From Hippea sp. KM1 (GTDB lineage Bacteria; Campylobacterota_A; Desulfurellia; Desulfurellales; Hippeaceae): a DNA stretch of 64,000 nt. Position numbers and translations under genes: made by a program. Positions 7,800-18,777 of this stretch are shown piece after piece. Below the pieces are notes generated by a model. It did not search any database. It was not told where the DNA came from and saw nothing but the letters and a program-made list of their open reading frames with translations. Numbering within the stretch: position 1 is the first letter of the stretch; each line of letters opens with the position of its first letter. The stretch covers positions 1,252,014-1,316,013 of the forward strand of contig NZ_JAFP01000001.1 of the NCBI RefSeq assembly GCF_000526195.1, given 5' to 3'.

Positions 7800-8380
7800 T
7801 ATTTGACAACCTCCCTACCTAAACTATTATATTCACTCATCGCTTTATTCAAGCCCTCAAGTATAATACAGCCTACACTATCGGCTGCAGCCCTGACGGT
7901 TCTTGATATAATATCGAGTTCTTCCTCACCCAGGGGCTTAAGCACATAATCCCTCACATCGCCCTTCTTGCCCACACCTATCTTTATCCTGATAAAATCC
8001 TTGCTCTTCAATGCCTCAATTATCGATTCAACACCCTTATGGCCACCGCTTGAGGAGTTCTTCTTTATCTTCAACCTCCCCATAGGCAAATCCACATCGT
8101 CATGGATTACGATAAGCCTATCCAAAGGGATCTTGTAAAATAAAAAAACCTCCTTTACACTGACCCCGCTTAAGTTCATGTATGTTATGGGCTTTAGCAC
8201 ACCAACCCTATTATCGGCTAAAGAAAACTCCCCTAAGAAACCCTTAAACCTGCTCTTTAAGGAAAATTTAAAATCAAAAATAAAAGACAAGGAATCGCAC
8301 ACCATAAAACCCGCATTGTGTGGGGTGAATGCGTATTCCTTGCCAGGGTTACCTAAACCAACTACAAGCCAGTCCATCAA
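7799..8380 (-). CDS. pth: Peptidyl-tRNA hydrolase
   Basis: Releases tRNA from peptidyl-tRNA dropped by ribosomes. The 193-residue protein has the family N-terminus VVGLGNPGKEY and the catalytic histidine in PHNAGF, plus HDDVDLPMGRLKIK and SSGGHKGVESI. It begins four bases after rplY, an arrangement common in bacteria (ribosomal protein L25/Ctc next to pth). Confidence 0.95.
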   Translation of the reverse strand: MMDWLVVGLGNPGKEYAFTPHNAGFMVCDSLSFIFDFKFSLKSRFKGFLGEFSLADNRVGVLKPITYMNLSGVSVKEVFLFYKIPLDRLIVIHDDVDLPMGRLKIKKNSSSGGHKGVESIIEALKSKDFIRIKIGVGKKGDVRDYVLKPLGEEELDIISRTVRAAADSVGCIILEGLNKAMSEYNSLGREVVK

Positions 8381-8384
8381 GTTA

Positions 8385-8987
8385 TCAGGACTCTTCTTCT
8401 GCCTCTTCTTCCTCGCCTTCCTCGCTCGTCTCCTCTATAGCCTTACCCAAGATTGCAACAACGGTAAAGTTTTTAGAGGATTTGACCTTCACGCCCTCTG
8501 GCATATCCAAATCAAATACATGGATAACATCGCCTATCTGCAGATTGGTGACATCTATCTCTATCTCGTTGGGTATAGCCTCAGGCAACGCCTCGACAGT
8601 GATCCTCTTGCGTGGCTGATAGAGATCACCACCCATCTTAACACCCTTGGCCTCACCAACAACCTTAACAGGCACCTCAATCTCAACAGGCCTTCCGTCT
8701 GTTAGCTTGTAAAAATCCACATGCTCAACCTCATCCTTTACAGGATGCCACTGAATATCCTTAACAATAACCTTATACTGTTGCTCATCTAACTTCAGAT
8801 CGAACTTATCGTTCCTGCGGCTGCGCCTGATAGCCGCCATAAACTCCGACCTATCAACGGCTATGTGCTGATTCTCAAAGTCAGCACCGTAAATAACAGC
8901 AGGTATCTTGCCGTCCCTTCTTAATTTCTTGGCATACTTAGTCCCTACATCCCTCTTCTGAGCTGTTATCAACATCTTATCTTCCAC
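8385..8987 (-). CDS. rplY: 50S ribosomal protein L25/Ctc
   Basis: A 200-residue long-form L25 (Ctc): the 5S rRNA-binding N-terminal beta domain (RDVGTKYAKKLRRDGKIPAV) is followed by the C-terminal TL5-type domain and an acidic Glu-rich tail. Position between prs and pth is the common bacterial order. The gap to prs is only 12 bases. Confidence 0.93.
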   Translation of the reverse strand: MEDKMLITAQKRDVGTKYAKKLRRDGKIPAVIYGADFENQHIAVDRSEFMAAIRRSRRNDKFDLKLDEQQYKVIVKDIQWHPVKDEVEHVDFYKLTDGRPVEIEVPVKVVGEAKGVKMGGDLYQPRKRITVEALPEAIPNEIEIDVTNLQIGDVIHVFDLDMPEGVKVKSSKNFTVVAILGKAIEETSEEGEEEEAEEES

Positions 8988-8999
8988 CTCACAACTTTA

Positions 9000-9947
9000 T
9001 TAATCAAAAATGGCGCTTAATGACTCCTTGTGATATACCCTGCGTATGGCTTCACCGATTATCTCGCCAACGGATAACACCTTTATCTTATCCGTGGGTA
9101 TCGGTTTTTTAAAGGTTATGGTGTTTGTTACAACAAGCTCCTTCAACGGAGAGTTGTTTATCTTCTCAATGGCATTGCCACTCAAAACAGGATGGCTACA
9201 GCAGGCATAAACCTCTACTGCCCCCTCTTCATGGATGGCCTTAGCCGCATTGGTCAATGTCCCTGCAGTATCCACTATATCATCCACTATAACGGCTGTC
9301 TTACCCTTAACCTCGCCAATTATATGCATTATCTCACTAACATTGGGCTTGGGCCTTCTTTTATCTATAATGGCTATAGAGCAGCCCAGCTTCTTGGCAT
9401 AATACCTCGCCCTCTCAACGCCGCCTGCATCGGGTGAAACAATTACCAGCTCACCCTTCGGTGCAACATTCTCCCTGATGTATCTAAACATAATCGGGGC
9501 AGCATAGAGATGGTCAACGGGTATATCGAAGAAACCCTGTATCTGGCCGGCGTGCAGATCCATAGACATGATTCTGCTTGCACCGGCTGTGGTTATCAGA
9601 TCTGCTAAAAGCTTGGCAGAAATCGGAACCCTCGGCAAGACCTTCCTATCCTGCCTTGCATAGGCATAGTAAGGAACAACAACGGTTATGGAGCTTGCAG
9701 AGGAGCGCTTCAAGGCATCCAAAGTCACCAAAAGCTCCATAATATTGTCGTTCACAGGGGATGAAAGGGACTGGATCAAGAATACATCAGCACCCCTGAC
9801 GCTTTCGTCGATCTGCACATATATCTCACCGTCGCTAAACCTCGATATCTGAGCCTCGGCCAGGCCAACGCCCAAATAAAAAGCTATCTCTTCTGCCAAC
9901 GCCCTGTTGGCCGTTCCGCTTATCAGTTTTAGCTGCGACATCTTCAC
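9000..9947 (-). CDS. prs: Ribose-phosphate pyrophosphokinase
   Basis: Makes PRPP from ribose 5-phosphate and ATP for nucleotide, histidine and tryptophan synthesis. The 315-residue length is typical. The PRPP-binding loop VDDIVDTAGTL, the flag region RQDRKVLPR and VVSPDAGGVERARYYAKKL are all present. A GTG at 9947 follows GGAAGG; the ATG two codons later is an alternative. It lies just downstream of tRNA-Gln on the same strand. Confidence 0.95.
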   Translation of the reverse strand: MKMSQLKLISGTANRALAEEIAFYLGVGLAEAQISRFSDGEIYVQIDESVRGADVFLIQSLSSPVNDNIMELLVTLDALKRSSASSITVVVPYYAYARQDRKVLPRVPISAKLLADLITTAGASRIMSMDLHAGQIQGFFDIPVDHLYAAPIMFRYIRENVAPKGELVIVSPDAGGVERARYYAKKLGCSIAIIDKRRPKPNVSEIMHIIGEVKGKTAVIVDDIVDTAGTLTNAAKAIHEEGAVEVYACCSHPVLSGNAIEKINNSPLKELVVTNTITFKKPIPTDKIKVLSVGEIIGEAIRRVYHKESLSAIFD

Positions 9948-9974
9948 TTAGCCTTCCTCTGTTAATCTTTAAAA

Positions 9975-10048
9975 TGGCTGGGGCGGCTGGATTCGAACCA
10001 GCGATCGAGGATCCAAAGTCCTCTGCCTTACCGCTTGGCTACGCCCCA
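9975..10048 (-). tRNA. tRNA-Gln (anticodon TTG)
   Basis: Read on the minus strand the 74 bases fold as a full cloverleaf: a seven-pair acceptor stem beginning TGGGGCG, anticodon loop with TTG, TTCGAAT in the T arm and an encoded CCA end. It lies between spoVG and prs; I see no clear promoter between the spoVG terminator and the tRNA. Confidence 0.95.
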
Positions 10049-10049
10049 A

Positions 10050-10089
10050 TTAAAACTAAAAATCCGCAAGGGCTTTAAGCCCTGCGGAT
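10050..10089 (-). terminator. Rho-independent terminator after spoVG
   Basis: On the minus strand ATCCGCA-GGGC and GCCC-TTGCGGAT pair with one bulge around a TTAAA loop (10089-10062), followed by TTTTTAGTTTTA. It closes the pnp-mtaD-ispE-spoVG unit just before tRNA-Gln. Confidence 0.8.
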
Positions 10090-10093
10090 AGAT

Positions 10094-10378
10094 TTATTCT
10101 CCCTCTTCAGCCTGCTGCTGCTCTTCCTTTACCTTGTTATACTCTCCAATAACGGCGTCTTCCAACTTCTTCCTCATCTCGTTGTTCAAGGGATGGGCCA
10201 CATCCTTAAAGCTTCCATCCTTCATCTTCCTTGAAGGCATGGCCACAAACAAGCCCTTCTGACCGTTTATGATCTTAAGATCCCTGACCACAAACTCGTT
10301 ATCAAAGATTACCGTTGCAAAACCCTTCAACTTCTCATCACCCTCGATCGGGCTAACCCTTACCTCTGTAATCTCCAT
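10094..10378 (-). CDS. spoVG: SpoVG-family RNA/DNA-binding regulator
   Basis: A 94-residue SpoVG protein with the standard opening MEITEVRVSPIEGDEKLKGF and the FVAMPSRKMKDGSFKDVAHP block. The family binds nucleic acid and is not limited to spore formers; the position directly after ispE is common across bacteria. The C-terminus ends in a short Gln/Glu-rich tail. Confidence 0.93.
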   Translation of the reverse strand: MEITEVRVSPIEGDEKLKGFATVIFDNEFVVRDLKIINGQKGLFVAMPSRKMKDGSFKDVAHPLNNEMRKKLEDAVIGEYNKVKEEQQQAEEGE

Positions 10379-10394
10379 AGCTTTTTACCTTTCC

Positions 10395-11249
10395 CTACCT
10401 CAAGATTTCTTCTGCAAAGTTTAAAGTTTTACATAAAACCCCTCTCTCCTCAAGCTGCTCTTTTAACCCCTCTTCCGCTTGCACCTCCGAACCAAGAATT
10501 GAAAATATACAAGACCCACTTCCGGAAACCAAACCATTACCAACTCTTTCAATCAATAAGTCTTTTATCCATTTTAAAAGATCAAATTCCTCTAACACCA
10601 CACTCTCAAGATCGTTGTGAAGGTGGTTTTTAAGCTCATCCATCGAGCATACACCCTCCTTCACAGTAAGAGCCATTTTATTTAAGCCCCCAAGCTTTGT
10701 CAACCTCAATCTTTTATAGACAAGTGCCGTTGAAACGCTGAAATTCGGTATTGCAAGGAAGACCTTAAACCCATCTGTATGACACCTGATCTTGGTGATT
10801 GTCTCTCCCCTACCCTCTGCTATCGCACTCCCGTGCTCCACAAAGAAGGCCACATCGCTGCCTATCTTAGAGGCAAGCTCAAACAGCTCACCCTTGCTCA
10901 AAGGAAAATCAAACAGTTCATTTAAACCCCGTAAGGTGTATGCCGCATTGGAACTCCCACCGCCCAAGCCGCCACCTATCGGTATATGCTTTTCTATCTC
11001 TATGTTCACCTGCGGTTTTATACCGGCCCTTTCAAAAAACAGTCTTGCAGCCCTTACGGCTAAGTTATCCTGATTGTTTAGCTCATCCACATCGATGCCA
11101 AACTCAAGCCCACCGCTGTTTTTCTTTATCTCTATAACATCGAATAGGTCTATTTTATGCATCAAGGTGAAAAGCTCATGATAGCCATCGGGCCTCTTAC
11201 CCAACACATACAACAGGGAATTGATCTTGGCAAATGACTTAAGTATCAC
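10395..11249 (-). CDS. ispE: 4-diphosphocytidyl-2-C-methyl-D-erythritol kinase
   Basis: GHMP kinase of the MEP isoprenoid pathway; phosphorylates the 2-hydroxyl of CDP-methylerythritol. The 284-residue protein has FAKINSLLYVLGKRPDGYHE at the start and the glycine-rich ATP loop PIGGGLGGGSSNAA. SGSGSCIFSI near the C-terminus is the third GHMP motif. It overlaps mtaD by 4 bases (ATGA). Confidence 0.93.
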   Translation of the reverse strand: MILKSFAKINSLLYVLGKRPDGYHELFTLMHKIDLFDVIEIKKNSGGLEFGIDVDELNNQDNLAVRAARLFFERAGIKPQVNIEIEKHIPIGGGLGGGSSNAAYTLRGLNELFDFPLSKGELFELASKIGSDVAFFVEHGSAIAEGRGETITKIRCHTDGFKVFLAIPNFSVSTALVYKRLRLTKLGGLNKMALTVKEGVCSMDELKNHLHNDLESVVLEEFDLLKWIKDLLIERVGNGLVSGSGSCIFSILGSEVQAEEGLKEQLEERGVLCKTLNFAEEILR

Positions 11250-12511
11250 AGTGCCCCCAATTTTTTGGATAGTTCTCTAACCTCGTATTTAACCTCCTCC
11301 TCGTCCGCATTAACAAACTCACCGCCTTTCAAAATAACCTTACCGTTGACTATCACATCCCTAACACTCCTTGAATTGGCCGCATAAACAACAAACGAAT
11401 AGGGGTTATACACAGGTGTGGCCTCCAAATCATCAAGAGACATAACAACAACATCGGCAGGGCCTGCCTCCCTTATGAAACCGACACCATCAAAAAGACC
11501 TTCATGGTTCATACCCATAGCCAAAGCCGTCTTTGAATCCATCGCTCTTTCGTCAAACTTGACCTTCTGCAGGAGTGATGATGTCCTCATATCCTCGATT
11601 ATATCGAGATTATTATTACTGGCCGCACCGTCTGTGCCAAGATAAACGCCAATCCCGGCTTTTAGCATATCCTGAATAGGGGCTATACCACTTGCAAGCT
11701 TTAAGTTGCTCTGGGGCACATTTATCACATTAGCGCCGTAATTGGCGATCTTTGATATGTCCTCATCGCTGCTTTCAACGCAATGCGCCATGAATGTCGT
11801 CTCCCTTAAAAGACCAACATCGATCAATACATCAATCGGCCTTTTGCCCTTATCCTTTAAAACAGACTCAACCTCCCTTCTGCTTTCGTTTATGTGTATG
11901 TGGATTATATCATCATCGCTCAGATTATCTGCAAGGTATCTTAAGGATTCATACGATAGGGTATAGGTGGAATGTGGGCCATACCCCACCCTGACTAACT
12001 CCTCATCAGAAAACTCTTCCTTCAAAGACCTTGTCTTGTTTATAGCCTCTCTGGCGTTTTTACAATCCGGTGTCTCAAAATCTATTATACCCTCGGTTAT
12101 GATGGCCCTGACACCAACCTCTATGGCAGCCCTTGCAATCTCCTCCTCAAAGAAATACATATCCATAAAACAGCCCATTCCGCTTCTTAGGCTCTCCAAT
12201 ATGGACAGCTTTGAGCACACATAGACCATCTGCTTATCAACAAACTTAGCCTCGGCAGGGAAAATGTGCTTTGTTAGCCACTCCATCAGCTCAAGGTCAT
12301 CGGCAAGCCCCCTGAACAGGCTCATAGCCATGTGGGTGTGTGCATTGCAAAATGTCGGCATAACAATGCAGTTTTTAGCATCTATAACCTCACAATCCTT
12401 CCCATCTATCCCTTTATCTATCCTCTTTATGGTGCCTTCCTCTATCAAAATATCGTAATAGCCTTCCTTTTGAGACCTTATGCAATAACCGTTTTTTATG
12501 AGCAAACTCAT
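11246..12511 (-). CDS. mtaD: 5-methylthioadenosine/S-adenosylhomocysteine deaminase-like amidohydrolase
   Basis: A 421-residue amidohydrolase of the TrzN/MtaD group. Metal ligands are seen in NAHTHMAMSLFRGL, in HIHINESRREVE, in MAHCVESSDEDI and in GTDGAASNNNLDI. Family members deaminate MTA, SAH or adenosine to the inosine forms. Being next to a purine nucleoside phosphorylase makes a nucleoside salvage pair likely. It overlaps both neighbours by 4 bases. Confidence 0.85.
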   Translation of the reverse strand: MSLLIKNGYCIRSQKEGYYDILIEEGTIKRIDKGIDGKDCEVIDAKNCIVMPTFCNAHTHMAMSLFRGLADDLELMEWLTKHIFPAEAKFVDKQMVYVCSKLSILESLRSGMGCFMDMYFFEEEIARAAIEVGVRAIITEGIIDFETPDCKNAREAINKTRSLKEEFSDEELVRVGYGPHSTYTLSYESLRYLADNLSDDDIIHIHINESRREVESVLKDKGKRPIDVLIDVGLLRETTFMAHCVESSDEDISKIANYGANVINVPQSNLKLASGIAPIQDMLKAGIGVYLGTDGAASNNNLDIIEDMRTSSLLQKVKFDERAMDSKTALAMGMNHEGLFDGVGFIREAGPADVVVMSLDDLEATPVYNPYSFVVYAANSRSVRDVIVNGKVILKGGEFVNADEEEVKYEVRELSKKLGAL

Positions 12512-13317
12512 CTCTGCACCTCTAAAAATCCATTGATAAGCCTCGAAAGCTCTTTGCTGGCCTTTGATGCCACAGATATAACCTCATCGATGGGGGCCTT
12601 CTCCATGCAATCGGGCAAATTAACATTGGTAATGATGGATATGGCGATCCTATCGACATTCATGTGGTTTAGCGCTATCACCTCAGGAACCGTTGACATA
12701 CCGATGGCATCGCCACCAATAAGCCTGAAAAACCTCGTCTCGGCTGGTGTCTCCATGGATGGGCCAGAGACCCCCACATAGACGCCCTCCTTAAGTTCAA
12801 TACCCAACCTCAGGGCAACCCTCTTCATCGTCTCCCTGTGTCTTTTTGAGTATGCCTCACTCATGTCGGGAAACTTCTCCCCCAATTCATCTATATTCCT
12901 GCCTTTTAGTGGATTAACGCCCATGAGATTGATATGGTCGGTTATAAGAATCAGATCACCCTTCTTGAAGTTTGGATTCAAACCGCCCGCAGCATTGGTC
13001 AATATAACAAGCTTTGCCTTCGAAACCCCAAGCAACCTTGCAAGAAAAACAACCTCTTCCATGGAGTATTCCTCATAATAGTGAAACCTGCCGCAAGCAA
13101 CAACCACATTCATCCCGTTCTTCTTATAAAGCTCAAAATACCCCTTATGGGATTTCGTGGATGGTGTGGGCATGTGCGGTATGGATGAATACGGAACACT
13201 CCTGATCAGCTCACCGTCGATTTTTATATCTATACCCGTGCCTGTAATTATGGCAACCTCGGGTTCACCCAACAGTTCCAAAAACCTCAAACTGGCCTGC
13301 TTTATCTTCTCATACAT
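12508..13317 (-). CDS. Purine nucleoside phosphorylase (trimeric PNP/MTAP type)
   Basis: The protein has the trimeric PNP signature: ITGTGIDI near the start (phosphate site), NAAGGLNPNFKKGDLILITDH, and GPSMETPAETRFFR in the base/ribose site. The frame can be extended to 13368, but the ATG at 13317 follows AAGAGGGG and gives about 269 residues, the usual size. It probably cleaves inosine-type nucleosides produced by the coupled deaminase; substrate choice between inosine/guanosine and methylthio forms cannot be read from the sequence. Confidence 0.85.
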   Translation of the reverse strand: MYEKIKQASLRFLELLGEPEVAIITGTGIDIKIDGELIRSVPYSSIPHMPTPSTKSHKGYFELYKKNGMNVVVACGRFHYYEEYSMEEVVFLARLLGVSKAKLVILTNAAGGLNPNFKKGDLILITDHINLMGVNPLKGRNIDELGEKFPDMSEAYSKRHRETMKRVALRLGIELKEGVYVGVSGPSMETPAETRFFRLIGGDAIGMSTVPEVIALNHMNVDRIAISIITNVNLPDCMEKAPIDEVISVASKASKELSRLINGFLEVQR

Positions 13318-13339
13318 GACAACCCCTCTTTTTTGAGGC

Positions 13340-13368
13340 AGTATAGCAGGAGAAAAAATCAACTTCAA
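13340..13368 (-). promoter_or_regulatory. Sigma-70 promoter for the pnp-mtaD-ispE-spoVG operon
   Basis: On the minus strand TTGAAG (13368-13363), a 17-base spacer and TATACT (13345-13340). The predicted start near 13333 supports use of the ATG at 13317. Confidence 0.6.
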
Positions 13369-13373
13369 ATAAT

Positions 13374-13401
13374 TTGACTTTCGATATAAAATGGTTATAA
13401 T
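13374..13401 (+). promoter_or_regulatory. Strong sigma-70 promoter for the secreted-protein gene
   Basis: TTGACT at 13374-13379 and a perfect TATAAT at 13396-13401, spacer 16 bases. AGGGAGG follows before the ATG at 13437. Confidence 0.7.
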
Positions 13402-13436
13402 TCAGGTATATAATCTTGAATTAAGGGAGGTTTGGT

Positions 13437-13943
13437 ATGAGAAAGTTTTATTGGTTAGTAAGTTTTATTGTCGCCGTTATGTTTTTACTCCCTCAACAAT
13501 CATTTTCGGCATCAAAGGTAACACCAGCCGGTTTTAATACCAACGGAGACAAGATCTCTGGATGGTATTGGCTAAGAAGAAGCGGACACTATGCGGAGTG
13601 GAAGTTCAAGTTCCCATCCCAGGCACCAAGACTCATGGCAGCCTGCTTTTCAACACTATCCACAAACAAGGTAAACGGCGGGGCTGGATACAACTCATAT
13701 CTTAAGGTCACCGTATCCTTTGAAAACGGCAAGAAGTTCACAAAAAGGCTTCGTTTAAAAAACGCCCATCCATGCCTTAAAAGGATATATTCGGGATTCT
13801 CAAACGGTGTGGGATACAGAAGCTATGGCTGCATGCTCTTCAAAACACCTCCGAAGATAAACATCATAACGATTAAGGCCGAATACAAAGGCAGGCACCA
13901 CTCTGCTGTAAAGAGGGATTCGGTAATTCTCTATGTTAAATAG
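13437..13943 (+). CDS. Secreted hypothetical protein, 168 aa
   Basis: I do not recognise a family. An N-terminal Sec signal peptide is clear (positive MRKFYW, a hydrophobic stretch, then SFSA-SK as a likely cleavage site near residue 24). The mature part is basic and rich in beta-strand and aromatic residues, with three or four cysteines that may pair (CFST, HPCLKR, YGCML). It stands alone between its own strong promoter and a terminator, which suggests an abundant periplasmic or outer-surface protein; that is inference. Confidence 0.65.
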   Translation: MRKFYWLVSFIVAVMFLLPQQSFSASKVTPAGFNTNGDKISGWYWLRRSGHYAEWKFKFPSQAPRLMAACFSTLSTNKVNGGAGYNSYLKVTVSFENGKKFTKRLRLKNAHPCLKRIYSGFSNGVGYRSYGCMLFKTPPKINIITIKAEYKGRHHSAVKRDSVILYVK

Positions 13944-13966
13944 GGGTCAAACCCACCTGCCCACCT

Positions 13967-13997
13967 TAAGCCGGCCTCTTTAGGCCGGCTTTTTTGT
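13967..13997 (+). terminator. Rho-independent terminator
   Basis: AAGCCGGCCT and AGGCCGGCTT form a 10-pair GC-rich stem around a short loop, followed by six Ts. It ends the secreted-protein transcript. Confidence 0.85.
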
Positions 13998-14026
13998 TTT
14001 CCTATAGAAAAAAATCGATAATTGTG

Positions 14027-14032
14027 TATAAT
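14027..14032 (+). promoter_or_regulatory. TATAAT -10 box giving a nearly leaderless mRNA for the glcD-like gene
   Basis: A perfect TATAAT ends 10 bases before the ATG at 14043, so transcription should start at about 14039, only some 4 bases upstream. No ribosome site is present. The -35 region (around 14003-14009, TATAGA) is weak. Confidence 0.55.
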
Positions 14033-14042
14033 CACAACCGTT

Positions 14043-15413
14043 ATGAAAGCCACCGCATTAAAAAAGATAAAAGACATATTCAAAGACAGATGCCTAACAG
14101 ATAAGCTAAGCAGGGTTCAATACTCATACGATGCCACACAAAAGATGTATCTGCCCGATGTGGTGGTTTTGGCAGAAAACACCTATGAAGTGTCCAAGCT
14201 AATGAAAATAGCCAACAAACACAAAATCCCCGTCGTTCCTCGGGGGTGGGGCAGCGGATTTACCGGCGGGGCATTAAATGTTAAAGGCGGCATATGCCTA
14301 TCCCTTGAGAAAATGGACAGGGTGATTGAGCTTGACCTTGATAACATGATGGTCTGGGTCGAGGCCGGCATGGTAAACTACGATCTGCAGGAGTATGTAA
14401 AACCATACGGTTTGTTCTTCCCGCCCGACCCATCGAGCTGGAAGTTTTCAACCATCGGTGGCAATATAGCCGAAAACGCCGGCGGCCCAAGGGCTGTGAA
14501 ATATGGCGTAATGAAGGATTGGGTCAAGGGCTTGGAGATTGTCTTAGCAGACGGAACCGTAATGCAAACCGGCTCCAAAAACATCAAGGATGTGGCAGGC
14601 TATGATTTAACCAGCCTACTTGTGGGCAGCGAAGGGACATTAGCCATAATAACCAAAGCCCTTCTTAGGCTTTATCCTTTGCCTGAGACCAAAAAAACAA
14701 TGCAGCTTGCATTCGACGATATGAAAAAGGCCGCAGCAATGGTCAATAGGATCCTCCTAAGCGGCGTAATTCCCGTAGCCGTGGAGTTTGTCGATAGGGA
14801 CGCAATAAAAACCGTTAAAGAGGCGCTCAATGTTGACCTGCCCAGGGCGGATGCGATCTTGATAATAGAGGTGGATGGAAGCAAAAGCGAGGTCGAGCAG
14901 CAGACAGAAAAAATAAAGGCGCTATCTGAAAAAGAACCCTCCGTTGTGTCGTTCAAGATTGCAAAAACAAAAAAGGAAGAGGATGAACTCTGGATAGCAA
15001 GGCGCTCCATATCCCCCACCCTAAAGCGCATAGCAGACGGCAAGCTAAACGAGGATATCGTCGTGCCACGCTCAAGGCTGGCCGAGATGATAGAAAAGCT
15101 CCAACAGATATCCAAAAAATACAACCTACCAATAGTGAACTTCGGCCATGCGGGCGATGGCAATATACATGTGAATATCATGTATCATACAGACAGCAAA
15201 AGTCAGACAAAAAGGGCCTACAAGGCTATGAACGATGTCTTTGATGCATGCATAAAATTGGGGGGCTCCATTACGGGTGAGCACGGTGTTGGCATAACAA
15301 AACAGGACTTCTTAGAAAAACAGATAGGCAAAGCCCAGGTTGAGCTCCTAAGAAGGATCAAAAAGGCGTTTGACCCGAACAACATAATCAATCCGGCTAA
15401 AATGAGGCTGTAA
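14043..15413 (+). CDS. glcD: FAD-linked oxidase, GlcD-like (glycolate/D-lactate dehydrogenase subunit)
   Basis: A 456-residue PCMH-type FAD flavoprotein. The FAD-binding region has PRGWGSGFTGGALN and GGNIAENAGGPRAVKYG; the C-terminal domain has FGHAGDGNIHVNIMY and SITGEHGVGITKQDFL, typical of GlcD/DLD. It probably oxidises a 2-hydroxy acid and passes electrons to the Fe-S protein encoded next. The TTG at 14022 is in frame but lies upstream of the predicted transcription start, so I take the ATG. Confidence 0.88.
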   Translation: MKATALKKIKDIFKDRCLTDKLSRVQYSYDATQKMYLPDVVVLAENTYEVSKLMKIANKHKIPVVPRGWGSGFTGGALNVKGGICLSLEKMDRVIELDLDNMMVWVEAGMVNYDLQEYVKPYGLFFPPDPSSWKFSTIGGNIAENAGGPRAVKYGVMKDWVKGLEIVLADGTVMQTGSKNIKDVAGYDLTSLLVGSEGTLAIITKALLRLYPLPETKKTMQLAFDDMKKAAAMVNRILLSGVIPVAVEFVDRDAIKTVKEALNVDLPRADAILIIEVDGSKSEVEQQTEKIKALSEKEPSVVSFKIAKTKKEEDELWIARRSISPTLKRIADGKLNEDIVVPRSRLAEMIEKLQQISKKYNLPIVNFGHAGDGNIHVNIMYHTDSKSQTKRAYKAMNDVFDACIKLGGSITGEHGVGITKQDFLEKQIGKAQVELLRRIKKAFDPNNIINPAKMRL

Positions 15414-16657
15414 TGGATAAAAGACTCTTTAAGGAATGGGAATCCTGCGTCAAATGCGGCATCTGCAGAAGCGTTTGCCCCGTATTTAAAGAGGAAAAAT
15501 CAGAACCCTATGTGGCAAGGGGGCACATAACCCTTCTAAGCGAACTGATAAAGGGTAATATAGACTTCAGCGAAAAAGAGGCCAAGGATTACCTATACAA
15601 ATGCCTGCTGTGCACCACATGCGTGGAGTCCTGTCCAAACGACTCACACACAGACACCATCGTTGAGATAGCAAGGCATGAGGTCATAAAGAAACACGGC
15701 CTTCCCACATACAAAAAGATCCTGTCAAAACTCCTAAAAAGCAGGCAGGCAATGGATTTTGCCTTCAAAAGTGCATCAACCCTTTCACCGTTCTTTGCAA
15801 AGAAGAAAGACAAGCCGAGAGAGGGCATAAAGCTTAGGGTTGAGGTTGCAGGAAAGAACAGGTTGCTGCCGCCCATAGCAAAAAAGACATTCTTGGACAA
15901 ATACGGGGATGACAAAAAATCCAAAATTGCCCTTTTCCCGGGGTGTTTGATAAATTATACCTATACAGAAATAGGCGATGCCTTTGTAAGTATCCTGAAA
16001 AAGTTAAAAATAGACTTCAGTGTCCCAACAAAGCAGCTATGTTGTGGTGCTCCGATTTATTTTGCCGGGAATTTTGAGGATGCCCGCTATTTAGCCAAAA
16101 AAAACATAGAGCTATTTTTGAGCCTAAACGCTGAACATATTGTTGTGCTTGAGCCCACATGTGCAAGCATGATAAAGCTTGATTACCCAAAGCTGTTTAT
16201 GTATTTTGAGGATAAAAAGTGGGAAGATAAGGCGCGCAGGGTTGCTGAAAAAATCATAGACCCGATAAAGTTTCTATTCGACCAGACCGATGCCTTGAAG
16301 CATCTTAAGAAACTCCCAATAAAAACAACCTATCACGACCCATGCCACCTAAAAAGAGCATTAAAGGTTAAAGATGAACCCAGGGAATTCTTAAGGGCAA
16401 TATCTGACTACACAGAGATGAAAGAGGCCGACAGGTGTTGCGGAAACGGCGGCACATTCAGCATAGATTACAGAGAAACCTCTATAAAGATAGCATCGAG
16501 GAAGGTAAAAAACATATTGGATACAAAATCCGAATACCTGGCCACATCGTGCAGCGCCTGTATAATGCAACTTGCAGACATACTGAATTTAGAAAACCAC
16601 AAAGAGGTGAGGGTTGTGCACCTGCTTGAATTAATAGATGAAGCGCTGGAGGTCTAA
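15413..16657 (+). CDS. glcF: Fe-S oxidoreductase, GlcF-like with two CCG domains
   Basis: The N-terminus has two [4Fe-4S] motifs (CVKCGICRSVCP and CLLCTTCVESCP), followed by two cysteine-rich CCG domains (LCCGAPIYFAGN with upstream GCLINY; HDPCHLKRAL with RCCGNGGTFS and CSACIMQ). This is the electron-transfer partner of the GlcD-like flavoprotein. Stop and start overlap as TAATG. The electron acceptor (quinone or another) cannot be told. 414 residues is normal for the family. Confidence 0.88.
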   Translation: MDKRLFKEWESCVKCGICRSVCPVFKEEKSEPYVARGHITLLSELIKGNIDFSEKEAKDYLYKCLLCTTCVESCPNDSHTDTIVEIARHEVIKKHGLPTYKKILSKLLKSRQAMDFAFKSASTLSPFFAKKKDKPREGIKLRVEVAGKNRLLPPIAKKTFLDKYGDDKKSKIALFPGCLINYTYTEIGDAFVSILKKLKIDFSVPTKQLCCGAPIYFAGNFEDARYLAKKNIELFLSLNAEHIVVLEPTCASMIKLDYPKLFMYFEDKKWEDKARRVAEKIIDPIKFLFDQTDALKHLKKLPIKTTYHDPCHLKRALKVKDEPREFLRAISDYTEMKEADRCCGNGGTFSIDYRETSIKIASRKVKNILDTKSEYLATSCSACIMQLADILNLENHKEVRVVHLLELIDEALEV

Positions 16658-18776
<2,119 letters not shown>

Positions 18777-18777
<1 letters not shown>
